Origin: an uncultured Flavobacteriales bacterium
Lineage (GTDB): Bacteria > Bacteroidota > Bacteroidia > Flavobacteriales_D > Crocinitomicaceae
Direction: 5' to 3'
DNA: 27,581 nt
Assembly: GCA_937973685.1 (NCBI GenBank)
Contig: CALJKJ010000059.1
Span: 1 to 27,581, forward strand
Part shown: positions 15,773 through 24,220 of the stretch, one piece after another
Numbering within the stretch: position 1 is the first letter of the stretch
How the letters are laid out: each line of letters starts with the position of its first letter
The notes under the pieces: model-generated
Database searches by the model: none
Seen by the model: the letters and a program-made list of their open reading frames with translations, nothing else
Told to the model about the DNA's origin: nothing
Position numbers and translations under genes: made by a program

Positions 15773-17032
15773 ATGTTTGCTTTAGTTGATTGCAATAATT
15801 TTTACGCTTCCTGTGAACGGGTTTTTCGCCCCGATCTTGTTGGAAAACCGATTGCGGTACTGTCGAATAACGATGGTTGTGTCATTGCGCGAAGCAACGA
15901 AGCAAAAGCCTTGGGCATTCCAATGGGCGCGCCTGCTTTTGAGTACGAAAAACTATTCAAACAACACCAAATCCACGTGTTCTCCGCTAATTTTGCATTG
16001 TATGGCGATTTGAGTAACCGTGTGATGACACTGCTCGGTGAATTTTCTCCCGAAATCGAAGTGTACAGCATCGACGAAGCATTTTTGAAATTAACCGGTT
16101 TCGAGTATTTCGATTTGCAACAGTACGGCCATAAAATGCTCCAACGCGTGACAAAAGGAACAGGAATACCCATCAGTGTGGGAATCGCTCCAACCAAGTC
16201 ACTGGCGAAAGTTGCCAATAAAATCGCGAAGAAATATCCCCAAAAAACCAAGGGAACCTACCTCATCGATACGGAAGAAAAACGCATCAAAGCCTTGAAA
16301 TGGTTGCCCATTGAAGATGTTTGGGGAATAGGACGGAAGCACGCACAACGCTTGCGGAATCAAGGAGTCAAAACAGCATTTGATTTCACCCAATTGTCGA
16401 ATGCGTGGGTGCAAAAAGAAATGAGTATCGTTGGTCTGCGCTTGAAACGCGATCTGGAAGGCTTACCGACCTTGGATTTGGAAGAAATAAAAGACAAAAA
16501 GAACATTGCGACAACGCGTTCGTTTGAAAAAAGCATCGCTGATTTGGCTGGTTTGCAGGAGCGCGTTGCGACCTTTGCCGTCTCGTGTGCCGAAAAATTG
16601 CGCAAACAAAAAAGTTGTTGCAAAGCGCTCTCGGTTTTCATTCATACCAACGGATTTCGACAAGATCAACCGCAATACGCAAAGAATATTGTTTTGAAAT
16701 TGCCGTTTGCTACGAATTCAAGTTTGGAATTGGCGCATTTTGCAAACAAAGCCTTGGAACACATTTATCAAAAAGGGTTCCACTACAAAAAGGCGGGCGT
16801 TATCTTATTGGAGATTGTGCCACAGGATACCGTTCAGATTTCTTTGTTTGATAACAGCAATCCCCGCCACGCTTCCTTGATGCGCACCGTCGATTTGTTG
16901 AATCAACGCTTTGGTCAGCAAAAAATACGCTTGGCTATCCAAGATAGAAAACGCGTCTGGAAAATGAAACAAGAACGTCTGTCGCCGCGGTACACAACCA
17001 ATTTGAATGATATTATTACGGTAAATGCTTAA
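15773..17032 (+). CDS. umuC: UmuC-like Y-family DNA polymerase V catalytic subunit
   Basis: A 419-residue Y-family polymerase. It begins MFALVDCNNFYASCE, where Asp6 is the first metal ligand, and has YSIDEAF with Asp101 and Glu102. Also seen are SVGIAPTKSLAKVANKIAK and the helix-hairpin-helix region WGIGRKHAQRLRNQGV. A clamp-binding motif QISLF lies at 355-359. Length agrees with E. coli UmuC (422). The ATG at 15773 is chosen because the family starts right at MFALVD; the frame is open upstream to an ATG at 15686, but that start would overlap umuD and add 29 unrelated residues. It replicates across DNA lesions with the UmuD-like protein upstream. Confidence 0.93.
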   Translation: MFALVDCNNFYASCERVFRPDLVGKPIAVLSNNDGCVIARSNEAKALGIPMGAPAFEYEKLFKQHQIHVFSANFALYGDLSNRVMTLLGEFSPEIEVYSIDEAFLKLTGFEYFDLQQYGHKMLQRVTKGTGIPISVGIAPTKSLAKVANKIAKKYPQKTKGTYLIDTEEKRIKALKWLPIEDVWGIGRKHAQRLRNQGVKTAFDFTQLSNAWVQKEMSIVGLRLKRDLEGLPTLDLEEIKDKKNIATTRSFEKSIADLAGLQERVATFAVSCAEKLRKQKSCCKALSVFIHTNGFRQDQPQYAKNIVLKLPFATNSSLELAHFANKALEHIYQKGFHYKKAGVILLEIVPQDTVQISLFDNSNPRHASLMRTVDLLNQRFGQQKIRLAIQDRKRVWKMKQERLSPRYTTNLNDIITVNA

Positions 17033-17064
17033 ATGAAAGAGGAAATAGAAAAAAGAGGGTAAAA

Positions 17065-17095
17065 GGGTAATATTACCTCTTTGGTATTTTGCAAA
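17065..17095. repeat. 31-bp repeat, copy 1 (after umuC)
   Basis: Contains the palindrome GGTAATATTACC followed by a T-rich stretch and GGTATTTTGCAAA. It is identical at 30 of 31 positions to 17919-17949. The two copies flank the SRAP gene in the same orientation, each 20-33 bp after a stop codon. Confidence 0.85.
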
Positions 17096-17272
17096 ATTGC
17101 AAAATTGAATCAAAAGCATCTTGTCTTAGTAAAAAAGTAATAGTACGTTTTTCCAATTTTCCAATTTTTGAAATTTCCAAAATAAGTCCTTGTCCACTCT
17201 ATGAACAACGAACAAGAAACACGTTTTGTTTCTCATTGAAATTCTCATTAATATTGACAAAAACAAACGAGT

Positions 17273-17899
17273 ATGTGTTTCCACTCCAAGCAATCGGCTG
17301 ACGCACAACGACTGAAAAAGCGTTACAAAGCAAGTTTCCCACAAGAATTGGCTTTTCAACCAAGTGATGAGGTGAATGGCTTTACACATCCGCATTGTCC
17401 CATCATTACAAATACCGATCCGACAACAATCCAACTCGCTTCCTGGGGCTTGATTCCCGCATGGGCAAAAGACACAACCATTCAAAACAGTACGTTGAAT
17501 GCCAAAATTGAAACGCTCCATGAGAAACCATCGTTTCAAGCAGTGGTTAACCAACGTTGCCTCGTTCCTGTAACGGGATTTTACGAGTGGCATTGGTTGG
17601 ATAGCAAGGGGAAACACAAAGAAAAGTACTTGATTACCTGCGAAGCGAGTGAGATTTTTTCGTTTGCGGGACTGTGGAGCACGTGGATTGATCCCAATAC
17701 AGGAATGACACAACAATCGTTTGCAATTCTTACAACAGCGGCAAATGAATTAATGGCAGCAGTACATAATTCCGCCAAGCGGATGCCCATCATCATTACA
17801 CCAACAGCAGAGGAGGAGTGGTTATTAGGAACGCATGCGCCAAACATTGAACAGCGATTAATTGCAACGAATTTAGCAGCGCAGCAGCGGTTGTTTTGA
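17273..17899 (+). CDS. SRAP-domain protein (YedK/HMCES-type abasic-site shield)
   Basis: A 208-residue protein whose second residue is the catalytic Cys2 (MCFHS), with N76 (NAK), E105 (FYEW) and H165 (VHNSAKRMP) in the places expected for SRAP. WGLIPAWAK (58-66) is the family signature. Such proteins form a covalent thiazolidine link with abasic sites in single-stranded DNA and protect them from strand breakage. The start is fixed by the need for Met1-Cys2. It follows umuDC by 240 bp in the same direction, which fits a shared DNA-damage role. The gap before it holds a 31-bp repeat and AT-rich sequence with no clear promoter. Confidence 0.92.
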   Translation: MCFHSKQSADAQRLKKRYKASFPQELAFQPSDEVNGFTHPHCPIITNTDPTTIQLASWGLIPAWAKDTTIQNSTLNAKIETLHEKPSFQAVVNQRCLVPVTGFYEWHWLDSKGKHKEKYLITCEASEIFSFAGLWSTWIDPNTGMTQQSFAILTTAANELMAAVHNSAKRMPIIITPTAEEEWLLGTHAPNIEQRLIATNLAAQQRLF

Positions 17900-17918
17900 G
17901 GTGATTGTTTAAGTCGTG

Positions 17919-17949
17919 GGGTAATATTACCTTTTTGGTATTTTGCAAA
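17919..17949. repeat. 31-bp repeat, copy 2 (after the SRAP gene)
   Basis: One mismatch from 17065-17095 (T at 17933 against C at 17079), same orientation, including the GGTAATATTACC palindrome and GGTATTTTGCAAA. Confidence 0.85.
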
Positions 17950-17990
17950 TTTACAACATGTGTTCGAAACAAATTTTAAAAAGGGAAGCA

Positions 17991-18024
17991 TAAAAAAAAG
18001 CTGCCGCAACATGCAACAGCTTTT
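17991..18024 (-). terminator. Rho-independent terminator of the 18045-18431 gene
   Basis: Read on the minus strand, AAAAGCTGTTGC pairs with GCGGCAGCTTTT (two G-U pairs, loop ATGTT) and continues into a run of eight T residues, 21 bp after the stop codon. Confidence 0.85.
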
Positions 18025-18044
18025 ACTTGTATAATTTTTAAAAC

Positions 18045-18431
18045 TTACATCCATTTTGCAGAAAAACGATTGTATTCACTGCGTAGGTCGTTGAAGTTTT
18101 TCTCAAATGAAGTCACTAAATCTTTTTCAACTAAATGATCCGCTGTTTTACGGTGGTCAACGGCAATAGGATTTGAGTTTATTTCATTGATTAATTGTTG
18201 TTCATTTACCTTTACAGCATGCATGATTTCATCAATGTTATTGCGTTGAATAATAAACTGATTTTGGAAATGTTCCACTTCTGCTAACATGTCTTTATTC
18301 GAATTTTTACCGGCAATTTCTTCCAGACGTTTTTCAAAAATGACAATATCTTCTTTGTAAAATTGTAAGCTATTGATCCACGATTTATTTTCTTCGTGTT
18401 GTTGGTAAATGGGAGCTGTTGTGTTTTTCAT
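18045..18431 (-). CDS. Small helical coiled-coil protein of unknown function
   Basis: A 128-residue cytoplasmic protein without signal peptide or membrane segment. It is almost wholly helical with heptad-like spacing (FYKEDIVIFEKRLEEIAG, VEHFQNQFIIQRNNIDEIMH). It is rich in Asn, Glu and Lys and ends RSEYNRFSAKWM. I recognise no domain. It is a single-gene unit with its own terminator; a -7-like CACCTTTG (minus strand, 18463-18470) could be its promoter with one mismatch. It looks like a conserved flavobacterial hypothetical, perhaps stress related, but that is a guess. Confidence 0.7.
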   Translation of the reverse strand: MKNTTAPIYQQHEENKSWINSLQFYKEDIVIFEKRLEEIAGKNSNKDMLAEVEHFQNQFIIQRNNIDEIMHAVKVNEQQLINEINSNPIAVDHRKTADHLVEKDLVTSFEKNFNDLRSEYNRFSAKWM

Positions 18432-18528
18432 ACTCGTTGTTTTTGTGTTTTATCTTTCAAAACAAAGGTGCACGATAACTAACTCAAAAAACAGAAGATA
18501 AGGCAGGTAAAAAACTGATATTCGTCAT

Positions 18529-18558
18529 CAAAAAAAGCACCCCGAAGGATGCTTTTTG
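18529..18558 (-). terminator. Rho-independent terminator of the LamG array
   Basis: On the minus strand AAAAAGCATCC and GGGTGCTTTTTTT pair around a TTCG loop and run into T residues, 21 bp after the stop of the last array gene. No comparable hairpin was seen between the array genes, so the array may be one transcript. Confidence 0.85.
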
Positions 18559-18578
18559 ATAGAGATAGGTTATTGAAG

Positions 18579-19727
18579 TTATTGAATAACTAATTTCACT
18601 ATGTCATTTGTCTTGACACCTGTTACCTCCAAAAAGTACACACCTGTTTTCAAAGTTGAACAAGCGAATTGCGTAGCTTTTGGATCGAGTACTTGAACTA
18701 CTTTTCCATTATTATCAATGATTCGTAGAGAAGTAATAGTTCCAAGTTGCTCCAATCCATGCATTGAAAAAGATCCAGTTGTTGGGTTAGGGGAGATAAC
18801 AAGCGATGAACTGTTATTTTCATTGATACCTGTGTAGTTCAACGTTAAGTTCAAAGTAACAATACTATCACAACCTGCAGCGTTTACCAAGGTATCTGAG
18901 TATATTCCACTTTGCGTATACGTTTGGTTGTTGATAGGCCATGTGTAAGTGTCAAGAGCAGTTTGGGTTTGTGAGGAAGTTGTGTTATTACTTCCTAGTT
19001 GAGAATTGTATAAATCTTTGATTTCACAATCGGTTAGAGCGCGATTCCAAATACCGATATCGTCTAGTTTGCCAATAAAATTTGCTCCTCCATTTGGAAC
19101 ACCATTATTTTCAGCTCCAAATCTTAAATTTGCTATTTGACCAACTGAATTTTGTGAAGAATTGAAATTAAAAACTAGATTTAAGTCATAATAAACTTTC
19201 CAATTTTGCAAACCACTTTTAACCCATACAATATTGTGCCAATTTTGATTGAAATTTGAATTTGTTATTTGACAAGTATCAGGCCAAATAATAGACCAAC
19301 TTTGACCATTTCCAATTCCAACCGAAATCCCATTAGGTGGATTAGGCGAACTACTTGAATAATGAAATGCAAGGTTTTCTAATGGATGAGGATTAGTGTT
19401 AAAAATTGTTTGATTTGTTTTAGTAGAATCATTTGTTTTCCACCAGATAGAAATTGTATGTGAACTATTAGTATTTAAAAAATGATTACTAATTTCAATC
19501 CAATCATTTAATCCATCAAAACTATATGCTTTATTTACAATTCCAAAACGGTCACTTGTTAATGTTGCACCATGTACTGCTCCATTATTTCCATTGCCGC
19601 TTTCATCATTAGAATTACCATTGAGTGGCAACCAGCCAATCAAGCCATTAGTAGGAACATATGAAGGTACTTGTGCAAAAGTGTTTATTGCAAGTAAAAC
19701 AGCTATTAGTAGAGTTAGTTTTTTCAT
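18579..19727 (-). CDS. LamG-type secreted protein A with T9SS sorting domain
   Basis: A 382-residue protein with a signal peptide (ending INTFAQ), then VPSYVPTNGLIGWLPLNGNS and a concanavalin/LamG-like lectin domain to ~residue 230 (ending LDDIGIWNRALTDCEIKDLY). A short linker domain with GCDSIVTLNLTLN follows, then a type A T9SS sorting domain (SPNPTTGSF...LKTGVYFLEV...VKLVIQ). It should be exported through the outer membrane and attached to the cell surface. Its start codon overlaps the stop of the 110-residue ORF before it (ATGA), so translation is probably coupled. Its C-terminal half differs from those of proteins B and C. The ligand is unknown; LamG domains commonly bind glycans or proteins. 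Confidence 0.88.
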   Translation of the reverse strand: MKKLTLLIAVLLAINTFAQVPSYVPTNGLIGWLPLNGNSNDESGNGNNGAVHGATLTSDRFGIVNKAYSFDGLNDWIEISNHFLNTNSSHTISIWWKTNDSTKTNQTIFNTNPHPLENLAFHYSSSSPNPPNGISVGIGNGQSWSIIWPDTCQITNSNFNQNWHNIVWVKSGLQNWKVYYDLNLVFNFNSSQNSVGQIANLRFGAENNGVPNGGANFIGKLDDIGIWNRALTDCEIKDLYNSQLGSNNTTSSQTQTALDTYTWPINNQTYTQSGIYSDTLVNAAGCDSIVTLNLTLNYTGINENNSSSLVISPNPTTGSFSMHGLEQLGTITSLRIIDNNGKVVQVLDPKATQFACSTLKTGVYFLEVTGVKTNDIVKLVIQ

Positions 19728-20056
19728 ATGATTTTTTTTATTTTTAAAATGATATATTTTGCAACAGTGATGTTACACGGTCTATAACATGTTTCGTGTG
19801 AAAAGTTCTCAAGCATTAAAGATTTATCTGGAAATTGGTTATATTTATCGTGATATTCTTTCATAAAAGCAATAAATTCTAACGTAACTTTTTTTTTATT
19901 TTTAGAGCTGATTTGATATTCAAAAGCATTTTGAAAATTCTTTTTGTTAATTTTTGTTCCAGTTTTTCTCAAAAAAGTATAAAAATTGCCATTTTTCAAT
20001 GGTATCTTTTCGTTTTCCTTCAAATTCTCTACTATTAGGTCTAGTAAATTTTCCAT
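19724..20056 (-). CDS. 110-residue protein of unknown function (intact copy)
   Basis: A small, lysine- and asparagine-rich, probably cytoplasmic protein with no signal peptide or recognisable domain. It contains NKKKVTLEFIAFMKEYHDKY and two cysteines in HETCYRPCN. Its stop (TGA) overlaps the start of LamG protein A by 4 nt, a classic coupling arrangement. The codons for KKK lie in a run of nine A residues (minus strand), which is prone to slippage; the second copy at 21938-22269 has eight and is broken. It is the middle member of a repeated gene set (membrane protein, this ORF, LamG protein). Confidence 0.65.
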   Translation of the reverse strand: MENLLDLIVENLKENEKIPLKNGNFYTFLRKTGTKINKKNFQNAFEYQISSKNKKKVTLEFIAFMKEYHDKYNQFPDKSLMLENFSHETCYRPCNITVAKYIILKIKKII

Positions 20057-21290
20057 TGGTTTAGTGATTTAAATTATTAGAATGTGACCGTTTTATTATT
20101 TAAGTTTTTAATAACCAATACTATTTATAAAAACAAAGGTGATTACCAATGAAATTATACTTAATAAAATTACAGTACTTACACCCCAAATTGCAGCTTT
20201 CCCGGCTGAAATTGCTTTTCTTGGAAATCTATCTCGTTCCGTTAAGTAAATAATAAGTCCAACTAGAGGTATAAGAAATGAAATTACATTTATGCCTGCT
20301 GATGGTTGATCATTAGGATTTGTAGTGCTTGGCTCTTGAATTATTTGCATGTCTTTGCTAATTGAATTTTGACGATTACTTTTTTCAAAAATGAACGTAC
20401 CTAAAAAGATGATTACAGCAAGAAAACCTAATGGCGATAAAAAATTACTTAATTCTGTTAATAATTCTATGAAGTGGTTTTCTAATCTAGATTCTATAAT
20501 TTCATAACGTTCAACTTTAGATTTCCCAAATGACTTTATTTCATATGGTAGTAATGATATTGCACGTATTAAATTAAGTAAGTAATGTAAAACAGCAATT
20601 GTAGCTGCAATTTTTCTGATTTTCATAGTTTATTTTTTTAGTTATGTTTACTCATAAAGCTTTTCAGCTACGCCCCGTTTTTAAAGTTGTTTCTGGACTC
20701 AACTATTATTCTTTAATAATCTTTATCACTTCCTGCTTATCACCAGCGGTTATCGTTAAGAAGTAAACACCCGATTTAACTGTTTCCAAATTGAATTTGC
20801 TAGCTGATGGGTCAAGTTCTTTCACCAATTTACCATTCACATCCGAAACACGCATTGTGCTGATGGTGTTATACAATTCCAAACCTGCAATAATAAACGC
20901 ACCAGTTGTTGGGTTAGGGGAGATAGATAATAATGGAAAACCTGTTTCTGAAATACTTGCATCATCGATGATTGTAAGAGTTGCAATAGTTGACGTGTCA
21001 GTACATCCTCCGTCATTAATGAGACATCTGAAAACTTGATTATTATTGGTCATGCTCAAGTTTGAAACACTCAAAGTAGAACTTGTAACGCCACTATACT
21101 GACCAGCATTACTTAAATTTTGAAATCCTAAGCCTAGATTAGTTTGCCATTGGTAAGTAGTATTAGAATTTGAAGATGAAACTGAAAAATTAGCTGTTCC
21201 AATTGAAGTTGGTACATTTTGATCTTGAGGTTGAGAAGTAATGCTTAAATTACAACCTTCAAATAAAGTTGCAATTTCTAAATCTGTTAA
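19728..21290. repeat. ~1.5-kb near-identical tandem duplication, unit 1
   Basis: Corresponds to ~21942-23503. The unit runs from just upstream of one LamG start codon, through the small ORF and the membrane protein gene, to the end of the LamG-domain coding region of the next gene. The membrane protein gene and the shared Ig/T9SS part show almost no differences; differences cluster in the small ORF. The right edge fades over ~30 bp around codons for DDIGIWNRALTD, beyond which the two LamG regions are unrelated at DNA level. Confidence 0.88.
20108..20626 (-). CDS. Three-helix membrane protein of unknown function, copy 1
   Basis: A 172-residue protein with hydrophobic segments at ~5-25, ~63-80 (FLSPLGFLAVIIFLGTFIF) and paired segments at ~114-130 and ~145-170. 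RDRFPRKAISAGKAAIWGV sits between the last two and resembles the 'CD225/DUF4190-type' small membrane proteins, though I do not assign a family. The protein is identical over all 172 residues to 22321-22839, and the DNA appears identical by eye, pointing to a very recent duplication. It lies between LamG protein B and the 110-residue ORF. Confidence 0.75.
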   Translation of the reverse strand: MKIRKIAATIAVLHYLLNLIRAISLLPYEIKSFGKSKVERYEIIESRLENHFIELLTELSNFLSPLGFLAVIIFLGTFIFEKSNRQNSISKDMQIIQEPSTTNPNDQPSAGINVISFLIPLVGLIIYLTERDRFPRKAISAGKAAIWGVSTVILLSIISLVITFVFINSIGY

Positions 21291-21941
21291 GGCACGATTC
21301 CAAATACCGATGTCGTCGAGTTTGCCATCAATAAATTCAGAAATTGAAAAAATGTCAACTCCAAAGTATAGATTTTGAGATGAACAACCACCAATAGATG
21401 TTGAGTTTTGAACTTGACCTATCAATACACCATTTTTATAAATCTGAGTATTACCCCCAATACCAGAACTTACATATACCAAATGAGTCCAATTACCTGT
21501 GTTTATTGAGGTATTGTTTAATATGCCTCCTGCTGTACCTGAACACCCAGCACCATAAGAAATGCACAAATTATTATTTGAAGCAACTGCTCCCCAAGTT
21601 GTACTAGCTGAACTTCCAAGACATACATATTCCATATTTGCAAAATAATTGTCAGGATTTATCCAAACTGAAAGAGAAAATATTTGATTAGGTATATTAT
21701 TTTGGGGACATACTATTTGAGCATTTGCATTAAAATCATATGCCGAATTAATACTTCCATTTCTATCTGAAATTAACGTCGCCCCATAAATCGTTCCATT
21801 ATTCCCATTGCCACTTTCATCGTTAGCGTTGCCATTGAATGGCCACCAGCCAACTAGTCCATTAGTTGGAACATAAGAAGGTACTTGTGCGTAAATTGAT
21901 GCTGCTATAAAAATAGCAGACAAAAATGTTAGTTTTTTCAT
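20706..21941 (-). CDS. LamG-type secreted protein B with Ig-like and T9SS sorting domains
   Basis: A 411-residue protein: signal peptide (ending ASIYAQ), VPSYVPTNGLVGWWPFNGNA, a LamG-like domain to ~residue 225, an Ig-like domain (ITSQPQDQNVPTSIGTANFS ... CTDTSTIATLTI) and a type A T9SS sorting domain (SPNPTTGAF ... VKSGVYFLTI ... VIKIIKE). From the end of the LamG domain on it is almost identical to protein C, while the LamG part is different. The small ORF that should precede and overlap its start is frameshifted, so coupling may be lost. Likely a surface-exposed adhesin or sensor; ligand unknown. Confidence 0.88.
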   Translation of the reverse strand: MKKLTFLSAIFIAASIYAQVPSYVPTNGLVGWWPFNGNANDESGNGNNGTIYGATLISDRNGSINSAYDFNANAQIVCPQNNIPNQIFSLSVWINPDNYFANMEYVCLGSSASTTWGAVASNNNLCISYGAGCSGTAGGILNNTSINTGNWTHLVYVSSGIGGNTQIYKNGVLIGQVQNSTSIGGCSSQNLYFGVDIFSISEFIDGKLDDIGIWNRALTDLEIATLFEGCNLSITSQPQDQNVPTSIGTANFSVSSSNSNTTYQWQTNLGLGFQNLSNAGQYSGVTSSTLSVSNLSMTNNNQVFRCLINDGGCTDTSTIATLTIIDDASISETGFPLLSISPNPTTGAFIIAGLELYNTISTMRVSDVNGKLVKELDPSASKFNLETVKSGVYFLTITAGDKQEVIKIIKE

Positions 21942-22269
21942 ATGATTTTTTTTGTTTTTAAAATGATATATTTTGCAACAGTGATATTACACGGTCTATT
22001 ACATGTTTCGTGTGAAAAGTTCTCAAGCATTAAAGATTTATCTGGAAATTGTTTATATTTATCGTGATATTCTTTCATAAAGGCAATAAATTCTAACGTA
22101 ACTTTTTTTTATTTTTAGAGCTGATTTGATATTCAAAAGCATTTTGAAAATTCTTTTTGTTAATTTTTGTTCCAGTTTTTCTCAAAAAAGTATAAAAATT
22201 GCCATTTTTCAATGGTATCTTTTCGTTTTCCTTCAAATTCTCTACTATTAGGTCTAGTAAATTTTCCAT
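21938..22269 (-). pseudogene. Frameshifted second copy of the 110-residue ORF
   Basis: This matches 19724-20056 with about six differences in ~333 bp. One is the loss of a base in the poly-A run (eight T on the plus strand near 22103-22110 against nine in the intact copy). Translation from 22269 would stop at TAG 22093-22095 after 58 residues, about 150 nt short of the LamG B start. Three of the other differences would change amino acids, so this copy may be decaying. A sequencing error in the homopolymer or reversible slippage cannot be excluded. Confidence 0.75.
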
Positions 22270-23503
22270 TGGTTTAGTGATTTAAATTATTAGAATGTGA
22301 CCGTTTTATTATTTAAGTTTTTAATAACCAATACTATTTATAAAAACAAAGGTGATTACCAATGAAATTATACTTAATAAAATTACAGTACTTACACCCC
22401 AAATTGCAGCTTTCCCGGCTGAAATTGCTTTTCTTGGAAATCTATCTCGTTCCGTTAAGTAAATAATAAGTCCAACTAGAGGTATAAGAAATGAAATTAC
22501 ATTTATGCCTGCTGATGGTTGATCATTAGGATTTGTAGTGCTTGGCTCTTGAATTATTTGCATGTCTTTGCTAATTGAATTTTGACGATTACTTTTTTCA
22601 AAAATGAACGTACCTAAAAAGATGATTACAGCAAGAAAACCTAATGGCGATAAAAAATTACTTAATTCTGTTAATAATTCTATGAAGTGGTTTTCTAATC
22701 TAGATTCTATAATTTCATAACGTTCAACTTTAGATTTCCCAAATGACTTTATTTCATATGGTAGTAATGATATTGCACGTATTAAATTAAGTAAGTAATG
22801 TAAAACAGCAATTGTAGCTGCAATTTTTCTGATTTTCATAGTTTATTTTTTTAGTTATGTTTACTCATAAAGCTTTTCAGCTACGCCCCGTTTTTAAAGT
22901 TGTTTCTGGACTCAACTATTATTCTTTAATAATCTTTATCACTTCCTGCTTATCACCAGCGGTTATCGTTAAGAAGTAAACACCCGATTTAACTGTTTCC
23001 AAATTGAATTTGCTAGCTGATGGGTCAAGTTCTTTCACCAATTTACCATTCACATCCGAAACACGCATTGTGCTGATGGTGTTATACAATTCCAAACCTG
23101 CAATAATAAACGCACCAGTTGTTGGGTTAGGGGAGATAGATAATAATGGAAAACCTGTTTCTGAAATACTTGCATCATCGATGATTGTAAGAGTTGCAAT
23201 AGTTGACGTGTCAGTACATCCTCCGTCATTAATGAGACATCTGAAAACTTGATTATTATTGGTCATGCTCAAGTTTGAAACACTCAAAGTAGAACTTGTA
23301 ACGCCACTATACTGACCAGCATTACTTAAATTTTGAAATCCTAAGCCTAGATTAGTTTGCCATTGGTAAGTAGTATTAGAATTTGAAGATGAAACTGAAA
23401 AATTAGCTGTTCCAATTGAAGTTGGTACATTTTGATCTTGAGGTTGAGAAGTAATGCTTAAATTACAACCTTCAAATAAAGTTACAATTTCTAAATCTGT
23501 TAA
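21942..23503. repeat. ~1.5-kb near-identical tandem duplication, unit 2
   Basis: Second unit of the duplication starting at 19728. The offset is 2214 bp left of the poly-T tract and 2213 bp right of it, which shows the single-base deletion directly. Confidence 0.88.
22321..22839 (-). CDS. Three-helix membrane protein of unknown function, copy 2
   Basis: The 172 residues are the same as in copy 1 at 20108-20626, with an offset of 2213 bp. It lies 80 bp after LamG protein C and before the frameshifted small ORF. Because both copies are intact, the protein seems to be under selection or the duplication is too young for decay. Function unknown. Confidence 0.75.
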   Translation of the reverse strand: MKIRKIAATIAVLHYLLNLIRAISLLPYEIKSFGKSKVERYEIIESRLENHFIELLTELSNFLSPLGFLAVIIFLGTFIFEKSNRQNSISKDMQIIQEPSTTNPNDQPSAGINVISFLIPLVGLIIYLTERDRFPRKAISAGKAAIWGVSTVILLSIISLVITFVFINSIGY

Positions 23504-24220
23504 GGCACGATTCCAGATACCAATATCGTCGAGTGCTCCATATGCCCCACTAGGGTAATTTAGGCTTCCATTTCCACCATATAAAATACTTCCAATTGAA
23601 AAGTAATCGGGAGTTGGTCTATTTGAAATGCCATTAGAATTTGAAATTTGATTGTCTAAAACGCCATCAATAAATAATTTATGATATACTCCATCCCAAG
23701 TTCCAACTACATGATGCCAAGTATCTACAGTAAGTGATGTATTACTAATTAAATCTGCTCCACTGGGTGAAGGGAAACTTCCTGTTATTTGCATTCTAAT
23801 ATTAGTTGTTCCATCTTGCATACCAAAAAACAGATCTTCTCCAACTCCATGTTTTTGTTTCACAATAAATGAATTTCCAATTCCAAAATAATGGTTTGAG
23901 ACATATTGAGAATCTATCTTCACATAAAAACTAACACTTCCGGAACTAAAATTATTAATTAATGACCATGAGCTTGTGGGTGTTGTAAAATAATCATTCC
24001 CATTAGCGAAATAAGCTGCAGAGAAATTTATATTATGGTTATTTTGTGTGAAAAGTATATTACCATTTTGAATTAAATTGTTATTATATCCACTTATGTC
24101 ATTTCCATTATTATTAAAGGGATAAAATGCAACCAAACCATTTGTTGGAACATAAGAAGGAACTTGAGCAAATGTTGTTGTTGCAAGTAATATTGCAATC
24201 AGTAATGTTAGTTTTTTCAT
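22919..24220 (-). CDS. LamG-type secreted protein C with Ig-like and T9SS sorting domains
   Basis: A 433-residue protein starting MKKLTLLIAILLATTTFAQ. The frame is open further upstream to 24295, but the start at 24220 falls directly on the signal peptide. The sequence then has VPSYVPTNGLVAFYPFNNNG and a LamG-like domain (FSAAYFANGNDYFTTP ... WHHVVGTWDGVYHKLFIDG ... GALDDIGIWNRALTD) to ~residue 245. The Ig-like and T9SS domains follow and are almost identical to those of protein B (one residue changed just after the LamG domain, LEIV against LEIA). Expected to be cell-surface attached. It is the first LamG gene after the regulator-like gene at 24304. Confidence 0.88.
   Translation of the reverse strand: MKKLTLLIAILLATTTFAQVPSYVPTNGLVAFYPFNNNGNDISGYNNNLIQNGNILFTQNNHNINFSAAYFANGNDYFTTPTSSWSLINNFSSGSVSFYVKIDSQYVSNHYFGIGNSFIVKQKHGVGEDLFFGMQDGTTNIRMQITGSFPSPSGADLISNTSLTVDTWHHVVGTWDGVYHKLFIDGVLDNQISNSNGISNRPTPDYFSIGSILYGGNGSLNYPSGAYGALDDIGIWNRALTDLEIVTLFEGCNLSITSQPQDQNVPTSIGTANFSVSSSNSNTTYQWQTNLGLGFQNLSNAGQYSGVTSSTLSVSNLSMTNNNQVFRCLINDGGCTDTSTIATLTIIDDASISETGFPLLSISPNPTTGAFIIAGLELYNTISTMRVSDVNGKLVKELDPSASKFNLETVKSGVYFLTITAGDKQEVIKIIKE

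Noticed and set aside
15802..16251. 149-codon minus-strand open frame inside umuC
   Set aside because: Shadow of the umuC coding sequence with no domain.
17126..17716. 196-codon open frame on the minus strand over the SRAP gene
   Set aside because: Entirely antisense to a well-supported SRAP gene; composition is not protein-like and no motif is seen.
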